A DNA stretch of 64,000 nt from Sipunculus nudus (Eukaryota; Annelida; Sipuncula; Golfingiida; Sipunculidae): NCBI GenBank assembly GCA_026874595.1, contig CM049310.1, forward strand, positions 81,886,556 to 81,950,555, read 5' to 3'. Positions 52,781-62,976 of the stretch are shown here, piece after piece. How positions within the stretch are numbered: position 1 is the stretch's first letter; each line of letters opens with the position of its first letter. The position numbers and the translations under genes are program-made. Below the pieces are notes generated by a model. It did not search any database. It had not been told where the DNA came from and worked only from the letters and a program-made list of their open reading frames with translations.

Positions 52781-53125
52781 GTATTATTGCCCCTGTCAGG
52801 AGGGTATGTATTCATTCCCATTTGTGTGTTTTTATGTTTGTTCACAACATTACTCAAGCTTGCAAACATGAACAGAATCTCATGAAAGTTTCAGTACATT
52901 TCGGAAATGGGCCAATGAAGAATCCATTATATTTTTGTGTGCATACAGTATCTTCTCCAGATAAAAAAAGCATTAACAAGGAATATTTAAAAAGGTATAC
53001 ATGCCCAAAGGGGAACCCCCTTCTCACAGTAAACATTTTTAAACCGATTTTGGAAAAGCCAAATCGAATTGGGAGGGGTGTAACTGACTGCATGTCCTTG
53101 ATGACCCCCATTAAAAAAAAAGAAT
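52781..53125 (+). repeat. Second copy of the GCCAGGAGGGTAT interspersed repeat
   Basis: CCTGTCAGGAGGGTATGTAT, TTTGTTCACAACATTACTCA and GGGCCAATGAAGAATC align with 552-720. A 162-codon ORF runs across it and neighbouring sequence but is not recognisable as a protein. Confidence 0.6.
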
Positions 53126-54436
53126 CCTGTGAGCATGACCGGGTTACAAGATACTAGGTCCTAACCTTTTTGAAAACGTCAGCTGAATAAAGCTGATATA
53201 ACTATTTGCATTCAAACGTTTCGAAACCACCTCCTGAACTTGAAACAAAAGGCTTTGGCCTTTAAGGTTTGAAAACACTTTGGATTGTTGTGTGAACACT
53301 CAAAAGCGTTTTCAAAATGGTTTGCATTTGCCTTGTGAAAGGGGTATGTGTCACTTATGCACAAATGAACCTGGGAACTGTATTTGGAGCTAAATGTGTT
53401 TACTTCGACTCAAACCTATAAAACTATAACACTGCTTCACATCTCACACAATGGATGATTATTTTTACCACCGATTCCCATTACTCTGTGTGTGTGTGTG
53501 ACTGTGCCAGGACCAGAAATCTAATGCTTGGGGGATACTTAGGGAATAGATATAGGTTATGTGGACCTATGCAATACCAATTCAGGATTGTGTCTGTGTC
53601 TTAGTTACAGTTATCACTGTTTATTCATATTCAAAATTATAAAGCAGAATTTAATTCAAACTTATTGTCTTTTATATAAAGTTTTAAACATATGCTCAAC
53701 TCATGAAAAGATAAGAAAATTCCTTAGTAATATTATAACTCACTATGTCTATTGATGGTGTTGGAACTGCTGTTCAGCCTGATCAAAAACTAATGATTCC
53801 TTGACACAGCAAGCCTACACAGTACAAGTCAAGACATGACAACCCCCCAAGTGTTAACTCTCTGCCTTACACTGAAGCTATGGACGCTATCATTCAGCTC
53901 ATCAAATTCGCAAGCTACCTGGACACCCACTTATGTGGCTTGATTGTTATACGAGGGCACGACTTATTACAAGATCAAGAGTGTGTTTTCACATATTTCT
54001 TATTCTGTGGTTGTTGCCTTCCAGTTGCACTTGATAATCACATTTGGATGTGTTTACTACTAACAAAGACAACACCATGGAATGTGAGAGTAAGACTGTG
54101 CAAGTGCACTGATAATGATATTTATATCAATCCCAGCGTGTTTACTAAAGTGCATCATGTATGGATCAAAGGCAATTTTGAAAACCTGTGATTTAGCTTT
54201 ATATTTATACAGATTCTAATCAAAACAGCTACCAATGAAGGCCTCCTCTCAGGATTTTGAAGAAATATATGAGTTTTATATCCTAAGATCATTACAAATG
54301 ATTTACAAATTAAAATATAGGAGTTTATAGAATATTTAAACCAGAATTATCAGTAAAAATAAAGTTTTTCACTGCAAAATTGTTTTTCACTTGATTATTT
54401 GCCAGTGAGGTGCAAATCAAACATTCATCATTTACA

Positions 54437-54790
54437 CTACACAGCCGTTATACACTGCAGTCTTCCAAGATCTCCCTTTCAAGTTTGCGTTTGCTGGGTT
54501 TGACCACTAGGGTGAGCACAGAGCAAAGAATTTGTAATCAGACAATTGAGAGCATGGTATGGCATTGTGCATCCATTGTTACACCGGAACACCAGCTTGC
54601 GTTGGTCTGATTCTTGGCCCTGTGCCAGAACCAGTGATGTCAGACCAACAAGAGCAGGTGTCACGTTTAAAATTTGGAGCTGGATGCACAATGTGACAAA
54701 ACGCTCTCATTGGTTTTATTTCAAGTCTTTGCTCTGTGCTCACCCTGGTGGTCAAACTCTGAAAACCTTGCTGTAGTCTGTTCCAGCACC
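54437..54790. mobile_element. Foldback element
   Basis: Arms at about 54437-54600 and 54640-54790 are inverted copies sharing GGGTGAGCACAGAGCAAAGA, ATTGTGCATCCA and GTTGGTCTGA, around a centre near 54620. The family recurs as a single arm at 5444-5620. Non-coding. Confidence 0.7.
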
Positions 54791-55716
54791 CCTGTCCACC
54801 TGTTTATTCGCGATTATTTTTTTGCGAATCAAAGAATGCTAAAACTTGTTGATCTTAGGGAAGAAAGAGGAAAAAGCATAATTAACTGTTATAGAAGTAA
54901 TAGCCTACCCTATGTCATTTTCCTGTAAACAATTTAAAATCATTTTATGAGTAACTAGTCTATTCTGTAGCAAAATTTGGCCACAAATCTGTGAAAAGGG
55001 CGTATCAGGGAATAATGATGACGTCATAATAGACGTGACATACTAAAGAGGCACCAACATTCACAGGACCAATTATCAAGAGCTGCCGATCCCTGTTTAC
55101 AGCAAGACCTGTATTCTCCGCATGCATTCACTTCACTGTTACGTCACATTTCATTTCTTTATATCTATATCCAAGGAGGATAAACAATGGCTACTTATTA
55201 GGGACGCTATGAACAACGGATATCTATAAGACATGCCAACCAGGCCGTAAAGTAAATATTTTTATATTGTGAGTAGCTAAGGTACCAAAAATTACGCTTT
55301 TGCCTCTTTATGCCATTGGTGCAAATTTTGTTTGGCAAGTTTGTCTTATGTAGAGATAATCACAAAAAATCAGGTGGACAGGGGGTGTGGAAGGACTATA
55401 AATACAAAACAGCGGTTACACAGGAGACCTGGGATGACTGCATGTATAACCTCTGCATGAGAAGTGTACATTTTCACTCTGTAAATACCAAGCTGCATCT
55501 TAACTTTATATCGATCTTCCAATCATACTCTGCACATGTTCAGCTGATTCTGTACAAGTTTATATAACTTTGACATTTACAATACTGGTTGTGATTAAAT
55601 GGTCAGTTTCAAGTCCTTTGGCTCTAGGATAGGGAATAGTTCCATCCCATCCTTCATATTTTTTTGCAGTGATAATAACACCAACACATTTTCTCTGCAT
55701 GACCCATCCTTTTGGA

Positions 55717-56677
55717 ATGCACTCACCATTCAATAATGGTGGTCATCCGCAACATGTCAAAGCTGATTGACGGAATGTTTGCCAACCCGGGTAAAAGTGC
55801 AAGATTTGATACTGGTGACCAACCTCACTGCCCTTCAGTAAAATGAGAACAGCCCTTGTGTTGGACCAATTGCACAAAGTCATGCGTGAATCACCTAAGA
55901 TGGACTGTGGGACAAGTGCTACATAAAACTAAGCAACCCTACTGGTCAGCTATGAATGTTGCTGATGGCTGACAATAGGAAGCTTCTTTTCACATGGATA
56001 ATCGGCTCAGTTGTGTTGGACGAATTGCAGAAAGTCATGCATGACATGCGTTTATCAACTAAGATGGACTGTGGGACAAGTGCTACATAAAATTAAGCAA
56101 CCCAACTGGTCAGCTATGAATGTTGTTGATGGCTGACAATAGGAAGCTTTTTTTCACATCAAAAATTGGCTCAGTTCTGGCAATCAATTATTGATAAATG
56201 GTGATCATTGACATGGGTCCCTTATTTTGCACTTTTATCATTATACAACACCCAAGCAATGCAGTCAGCATTGTCTTTAGACATACCAAAAATTATAATG
56301 AAAAAAAAAGTGGGCATGGGTTCTGGTACAAAATATACAGTAGGCCTACTGCTTGTGTTAGCGTTGGATTCTGAGGCAATGGCAAAAGCAAAGATGCCTT
56401 ATGAACCGAATGTGGCATACAGAATGCATGTTCAGAAATTTCATACACTATACCAACACGGCCACATGCATGTTTTCCATGTGTTGCTCCTGAATACCAT
56501 GCAGACCCGTAAAAAAATTTCTCTACATGCCATAATGTTCTTCTTTACTGAGGGATAGTGAGGTTGGTCACCAGTAACACATATTGCCCTAAGTGACTTT
56601 TACCTGGGTTAGCCAACATGCCTTCAATCAGCTTTGACATGTTGTGGATAACCACCATTATTGAATGGTTAGTGCAT
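55717..56677. mobile_element. Inverted-repeat element, about 960 bp, with an internal tandem duplication
   Basis: Left arm 55717-55846 and right arm 56545-56677 are inverted copies sharing CCATTCAATAATGGTGGT, AACATGTCAAAGCTGATTGA and ACTGGTGACCAACCTCACT. The interior has two copies (55856-56010 and 56011-56174) starting TTGTGTTGGAC. A 116-codon ORF inside has no recognisable domain. Confidence 0.75.
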
Positions 56678-56880
56678 TATTTGCTTTAATCTTATAAAAT
56701 AATAGGTCAAATTACACTTCCAAACTGTTCTCACTTCATCAAATAATTATGACATAAAGACTATAAATTGTAGCCATTGCAGCACAGGGGCCTGTGCCAG
56801 CAGGGTGTCAGGCCTTTCTTCGTGAGCCTATGGCCTATGCACGTGAGCCTGTGGCCTATGCACCCAGCTTGCCAGGCAGT

Positions 56881-57240
56881 TTAGACCAGTTGTGGCTCTG
56901 TAGCCACAGGCCTCTGCCTTTATTTATCTATGGGACAGAGTACATGTAAATGCTGCACAGTATATGATGTGATCCCCTGTATTAGGTGCCTGTCCTGTTG
57001 AGCCAACCAGATTGTTTCAGCCAGCAGTGTGCATAATGATGTCACATTACAGCTGGTAAGTAGTGATGATGTAACAGATGCAAACTGCTAGCTAAAACAA
57101 TCCTGCCAGTTGACTAGGACAGGTAGCAAACACAGGAGGTAACACATGCTGCACAGCCTGTTGTATGCACTCTGTCTGCTAGATATATGAAGGCAGAGGC
57201 CTGTGGCTCTGTATGTACTACTAAGCCACAACTAGGTCTA
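56881..57240. mobile_element. Palindromic foldback element, 360 bp
   Basis: The two halves are inverted copies: TAGACCAGTTGTGGCT at the left against AGCCACAACTAGGTCTA at the right, then GCCACAGGCCTCTGCCTT on both arms, ACAGAGT and CCTGTCC further in. The centre is near 57060. Confidence 0.8.
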
Positions 57241-57372
57241 CAAGGCAAGTGAGCTGTCAGTTGAAACAAAATGTAACAACTTGGCTGTGGGAGTCATGGC
57301 ATTGCTATCTGTTTGTTGACAATGCATAGATGGTTACAAGAAAATAGTCTTAATAAATTTTGGGTCAACCTA

Positions 57373-57930
57373 AACACCGAAAAAACACCTGTTTTTTTGG
57401 TACGTGTGTCAAAACACCACAAACACTCTTTTAAAATTGAATCCGAAGCAAAAAACTGGCACTGATTGATACGTTATCATCTGTTGAATATGTCAATGCA
57501 GTATTGTGCCAATATTCTGTAAAATCAAAGAAAGCAACAGTGTTTGTACAGCTGACAGTGCTCTGCTTGATTGTGACTTGAGCCATTTAGGGGTTGTCTT
57601 GTCCAAAGATGTGTGGTTCCGATCTGCTCTGCTCCTCCCAGTCAACAACGTATCACAGTTGTGGATCCGCAACAATTTATGGGCAGCTTAATGGCTGGCA
57701 TAAATGGCTGCTGTGTCCGCCAGTGAACCAACCACAACAGGAAACACTCTCAGTTATCTTTATATCATAAATTTATGACAAAATATTGCCTAGATATATT
57801 CATCAGATGATTATATCTTGATTGGTGTTACTTTATCATGAGTTTATCACTTTATGGCTTCAAATTTGTAGTTGTGTGTGTTTTGTGGTGTTTTGTCACA
57901 AGTACCCAAAACAACAGTGTTTTGGGTGTT
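57373..57930. mobile_element. MITE-like element with about 55-bp terminal inverted repeats
   Basis: The left arm AACACCGAAAAAACACCTG...GTCAAAACACCACAAACAC (57373-57427) pairs with GTGTGTGTTTTGTGGTGTTT...TTTTGGGTGTT (57873-57930). The interior of about 450 bases is not recognisably coding. Superfamily unknown. Confidence 0.75.
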
Positions 57931-58345
57931 AAGGGGGAATGATAGGTCGACGAAGCGGGAATAAAGTGGAAGGGTAATGTGACCTATTATTTAATAAGAG
58001 TATCTGTGGCTGTGGGCATGCACTGCCAGTGCTTCTGGCTGACAGAGCAACCACCGCCACATTGGCAGGAGCTGGTGAATTCACCTCTGGCTCTGCATTT
58101 CAAGTCATACAAACTAAAGCAGTTCTGAATCCTTTCACCTTACTTTTCAAAACCTGTTCAACACGTATTCAAGAATTTTTGTTTTCAAAAAGCCGCCCTT
58201 AGAATTGAATCCCGCGCCATTCGCCTGGACTTGTCCGGTTCATAACAAATGCACGTTTCTATGAGAACCCAAGACACGTCTTAAAACCTTGCAAACAGAC
58301 GTTTCCCTGTCTTTAACCGAGAAGAAAAATCATTGAAACCTACCT

Positions 58346-58480
58346 TAGAGAAAGTCAGGCGTGTTGCTTGCTTTGTTAGAGCCTAAATTACGTGTAAAAG
58401 TGGAATTCTGATAAAATTATACGGGCCTGTCGCCCCGTACTTGATTCTAGGTCTTGTTTGAACACAAGTGGCTTCCCCAG
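58346..58480 (-). other. ODF2: Putative untranslated exon 1 of ODF2
   Basis: The first coding exon begins with an acceptor, so at least one upstream untranslated exon must exist. On the minus strand a strong donor, CTAAG followed by GTAGGT, has its GT at 58345-58344. It lies about 140 bases downstream of promoter-like motifs. The transcription start is not visible and the upper boundary is a guess. A competing donor, CAG followed by GTGAGA with exon end at 50502, also follows a CCAAT sequence. Only transcript data can decide. Confidence 0.3.
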
Positions 58481-58481
58481 C

Positions 58482-58510
58482 GTTGATTGGCAACTGCATA
58501 AATGACGTCA
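58482..58510 (-). promoter_or_regulatory. X-box-like site, CCAAT box and CRE: candidate ODF2 promoter core
   Basis: GTTGATTGGCAAC at 58482-58494 resembles an RFX X-box: the GGCAAC half is perfect and the other half departs at two bases. It also contains an inverted CCAAT box. A perfect palindromic CRE, TGACGTCA, follows at 58503-58510. RFX factors are known to control ciliary genes and ODF2 is one, so the match fits by function. It remains inference, since such motifs occur by chance. Confidence 0.35.
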
Positions 58511-58719
58511 CAGATAGGATTCCCTCAAACTAGACTGATCTCGTCGTATATTTCAACCAGAGAACGTAAAACCCCTGGCGTTTCCTGTCGTTTTATATCC
58601 TGCCACCAGATGGCTGTATGGTTTTGGTCGAAGAACACTTTTCACAAATATGATTTTTTAAACGTATCTGGCAATAACAGTGCAGGGAACGCAGTGGTAT
58701 TAAGAAGCAGAGGGTAGAG

Positions 58720-59030
58720 AGGGCTACATTCTGCCTAATATAAATATGGGGGGGGGGGGACATCATCATTCTGCCCCCCTCCCACCCATAATTTGAAATA
58801 ATTAAATTATGCTGACTGTCAGATTGTTATATCTGATGAAAAGACAGACTCTTGCAGCTCAGCATTCAAACTTGACTAATAATTAAATAAAGTTTTATGA
58901 AATTGTGTGAAAACACAAAAGTAACCTACAATACTGTCCTAGATTGTCCTAGTTATTAATATAATTTGTTCAATGATAAGAAAGCAAGACTGTACCCCCT
59001 CCCCCCCCCCCCCCCCCCTTTCTTCACGAA
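58720..59030. other. Upstream sequence with G and C homopolymers
   Basis: A G tract (58749-58760) and a C tract (about 58997-59018) bracket 240 bases of AT-rich sequence. They may be the internal borders of a decayed element like 39-520, but no terminal repeats were matched. Confidence 0.3.
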
Positions 59031-60630
59031 CGTGCACTGTACCTGTACACTTGTAACACTGACTGAATCCCACCCTAAGATGAGTCTGTGAAGATATTTA
59101 TAGATGCCACACTAAGCCAAGCGCAAGGAGATCCAAGAAGCCATCCCAGGTTAGCTCCAGAACACCTAGCATCGAGGACAATTCGAGAAGTCGGACGAGC
59201 CAGCAGAGCAACAGGAACCACGCCCACTCCGTGTTGAGGGCCTGAGCACCTCAGCAGACAGTTTGGCACTAATCTAGAACTTGTGTTAGAATGTAAACGA
59301 CCGATCTTTATTTTCTTAATTAGCCACCTTAAAAGCAAATGTTTAATTGTTTGGAGACTGGATGTACACAGTTCCCGTCCCGTCAGTTCAGTGTCACTAA
59401 ATCGCTGTCACGTTACTCCTCTGTGGTCTTGCAGTGTACGGAACGATGCCAAATGTGTCCTAAGGATTGGTCATGTTCCATGTTTTCACAACAGCCCATT
59501 GAAACTCGTCCCGGACGAACCACAAGTCACGCAGACCTGTGCCCTTTACGGAACGGGTAATATGCTATTTAAAAAATGGACAAATAAAGAAATTATTTGC
59601 AATTTTTAGTCCTGTAACTGCTTTATTAAATTAGATAGCAGAAAGAAACGCGTTTCAGATCACATACTTTCAGACCACATGCAGTATTGGTTTCGTGTAT
59701 GAGATTTGTTTCTGGAAGGATTCCTTGACAACTGGCCAAAAGACATCCAGGCAATTGCATACACAATTATCTTTTATATATTAATTATGTTATAATACAT
59801 GAGGTATATTATTTACTCCTTAATATATTAAGGCATGCATCAGGCAATATACCGTTCTTAAAACGTTCGCTTATACTTCTTTACACAAGTGGAAAGCTTG
59901 CATTACTTACATTATGAACCATAACATGCTGATGAAGAAAATAATTATCGCTCAGTCTAACATTCGCAGCAGGTCTCTGTCACTGATGTCGGTGGCGGCT
60001 TGTGTCCTGCTTTGTGGCTGTGGATCCTGTAGCTTTCTCCGGTCACCGGTACGGACAAAACGGTGGCGGCCTCTCGCGGTTCTCGGCTTGGCTTGCGTTG
60101 CGTCCCGTCTATCGGCTCCATCGCACAAGGCTGAAGTCCAAGACTACAGCAACTGTGGTTGTTCGATAAAACAAACAAACAAAAAAAATCTTCAGTCAGT
60201 CAGAAGAACCATAACAGCGTGTAGAACAGGTGAATTGAAGATAGTAAGTCGATCTATATGTCATGATGGTTTTGCTGGAATTCGTTTGTATTCAGCCAAA
60301 ATTAATTAACAGCGTGAGATAATACACATATCATTGCAAATATTTATGTTCTTTTAACGGAGAAGAAGAACGTTTCAAGAACATTTGACCGAGGACAATG
60401 TATGATAAGTGCGATGCTGCAAAGAACGAGATATACCTCATATCAGTCAGCTGAATTGCAAAAAGCATTTATTTGATTCATTACCTGTGCTATACATACT
60501 GGTAATTTAATCAGTTGAATTAATCTTGCCTCACAACGAAAACTATATCCGAGTAGTTCATGCGATGAGTTCCTGCCATGCTTATACATGCCAACAGGAC
60601 AGTTTTCCCCAATGCTGTATATAAGCTTCT
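59031..60630. other. Upstream intergenic sequence with a GC-rich block at 59960-60150
   Basis: No recognised gene. On the minus strand GCGATGGAGCC puts an ATG at 60121-60119 in good context, opening 54 codons (MEPIDGTQRKPSREPREAAT and onward). It could be a first coding exon of another gene, but no clear donor or homologue was seen. Confidence 0.25.
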
Positions 60631-60639
60631 TCGACTTAT

Positions 60640-60860
60640 TCTTGTAATGATTATTATTCTTATCATCACTATCATCATTATTATCATAGCTATCATTATT
60701 GTTATTAAAATTATAATAATAATAATAAGAAGAATGTAAACTATTATTTTAATTATTCTTATCATTATGCTACTTCTTTTTCTTCTTCTTCTTATTATTA
60801 TTATTATTAGCAGTAGTAGCAGCAGGAGTAGCATGACCATTAGTAGTATATATATATATT
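60640..60860. repeat. Trinucleotide-rich low-complexity tract
   Basis: Mixed ATT, CTT, ATC and TAG repeats ending in a short (AT)n near 60848. The overlapping minus ORF is Ile/Leu/Met low complexity. Confidence 0.9.
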
Positions 60861-60869
60861 AGCAGTAGT

Positions 60870-62479
60870 TGTAATAGTAGTAACTCATTAAAAAAATCTA
60901 TTCCAATTTATATTTATATATCTTAATTATAAATATTCTTATCAAAACTTCAGAAATCCTTTATCTCAATAAAGCTTGTAGGGTAGTTTTCAGGATCGTT
61001 TGTCTTTTCCGTCCGATAATAAGACCTTTTTATTTCGATTCCCATGTAACCCTGCCTTTAAATTAAGATCGGTTTCGTCACTAATAAAGTGGTGCTCATT
61101 AGAGTCGTTAATTGGACCTATTAGTGAAGGCCGGCTTGTTTGTTAGACACTACTCCGCTTGTTAGTGCGATTAGCGGACGACTAATTCCTGGCCATCCAC
61201 GGGTATTTAACAATTAACAGTCAACATAAAACAGGAAAGAGACGAAATGTCACTGTCAGTGTAATCAGCGCCTAAAGACTGGTCTGTGAACATCAAATGT
61301 GACCTCTTTCTAATTCCCGATGCATGTTGTGAACTGTTCAATTTAACGCGATCATAACGTGATTTCAGGAGAAAGAAAAAAATATTGTTGTTGGCTTTCT
61401 GTATTGTATTGGATGGTCAATGGAAATATGGACAACGTTTTCGACATATTGACTTTGTACTCCTAACTATACAGGCTTGGGATGCCTTGGTACAAGGAAA
61501 TTAATGCTAGAGAGAATAGATGCATGGTCTGTATGTAAGTATAACAAAAAAGATCGGCCATTCCGACGATTATCCGATATACCAGGGTGTCCGCCCAAGA
61601 AGGGTGTTCGCAGCATGGGGTTTCAAGGTATTTAAACTGTTATTATGGCCGAGTCGGGATTAAACATAGGCTACTAGCGGTGTACCCAACCTCCCATGAA
61701 CGGTAGAAAAACTGGGAGATATAAGTCTGTCATGGTTAGATACCGGCACGGGGATGTGACACGTATATAAGTACTCTGCGGACAGCGTCCATGCAGGCCA
61801 GAATCTATTTGTGGAGTGAATTTGGTGGCAAGATGACGTGTATCGTCAACGTTTAAAGCGGTATAACGCTTTTATGCACCACGCCCAAATCCTCAAATTA
61901 TAGCATGAGACCAAATCTCCTAAGACCTGCATAATCATGAAGCTCTCAGGCCCCCCTTTTTCTAATTTTGTTTGTTTGTTTTTATTGTTTACACATGCAG
62001 TATATAATACAAGTTTCCTTGGCCAATCTGTAAGTACCCGAGATCGTTAACTATGTCAACCATGTATGAACGTAGTCACATGATCTTTAAACCAGACTTA
62101 GCAAATAAGAGTCTCATCCAATCAAAGAAGTTAATCGGTAGCTAGTGATATTGTCTTGAGTGCTGACAGCGAATAATTTGATTTTTATAATTTACAAAAG
62201 GCGGACGGTTACACACATTTTTGACAAAACAAGTTGGCTAGTTACATAACAAACTTAACTTTTTTTTTTTAATTCCTAAATATTTTCTTGATATGTATTT
62301 ACTTGTGAATATACTATGGTGATAACACTTTGAACTGATATCTTATTCCACTTTCAGTCAGGAACCCATTTAGTTAGAACAACGTTATGGGCATATGCAT
62401 TTTAACGTTTTCTCTATGAAACACATTGGTAAATTTTGTGCATATTTCGGAAAGTTAGCAAATAAATATACATACATAC

Positions 62480-62480
<1 letters not shown>
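60870..62480. other. Upstream intergenic sequence, no gene recognised
   Basis: AT-rich sequence. The 61000-61210 part has several TAAT/ATTA homeodomain-type cores (for example GTTAATTGGACC and GACTAATTCC) and is more complex than its surroundings. No ORF or repeat supported. Confidence 0.4.

Positions 62481-62483
<3 letters not shown>

Positions 62484-62516
<33 letters not shown>
62484..62516. repeat. (AT)n microsatellite followed by poly-T
   Basis: About 16 AT units then about 13 T. Confidence 0.95.
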
Positions 62517-62524
<8 letters not shown>

Positions 62525-62819
62525 TTTTTGACGTCTCAGATTGGTTTAAGTTGTCACATGTATTATATTTCATCATCGACGTCGAGTTTTATTGGAAAAG
62601 GTGACGCTTAATTGATTACATACACAGAACAAGAATAAGGATGTAGATAAGTATATACTGTGATAATTTGTAAAGTATATACTGTGATATATTTTAAGTA
62701 AATATATAAATTACTTGTTCATTTGTGACACAAAATTCTAATTTGTACCAAGGTAAGACAAAACTTGATAAATAAAACAGTATTAATCAATTAAAAAGGC
62801 TGTCAACATGCGCTATAGT

Positions 62820-62905
62820 AACATGCATGAAAGCGTACACATACCTTTACATACATATACAAAACAAATATATACATACATATATACACATCAATAAACA
62901 TGTAT
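62820..62905. repeat. (TACA)n-rich tract next to the LINE 3' end
   Basis: Interrupted ACATAC/ATATACAT repeats lie about 70-150 bases past the LINE stop, as is usual for microsatellite tails of non-LTR elements. Confidence 0.6.
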
Positions 62906-62976
62906 TTCCTGCTTATTCTTTAGTATCATAAGTTCGAAAATATTTTTCCACAGATCATTTCAATTTTGTTGTTACA

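Noticed and set aside
52669-53157. 162-codon plus ORF
   Set aside because: It overlaps an interspersed repeat shared with 552-960 and has no recognisable domain.
56208-56558. 116-codon plus ORF inside the inverted-repeat element
   Set aside because: No transposase motif and no similarity recognised; probably chance.
59283-59609. 108-codon plus ORF and overlapping frames upstream of ODF2
   Set aside because: No recognisable domain, no splice evidence and multiple overlapping frames of similar length.
60520-60840. Minus ORF rich in Leu and Ile, resembling a membrane protein
   Set aside because: Low-complexity ATT/ATC repeats; no real coding signature.
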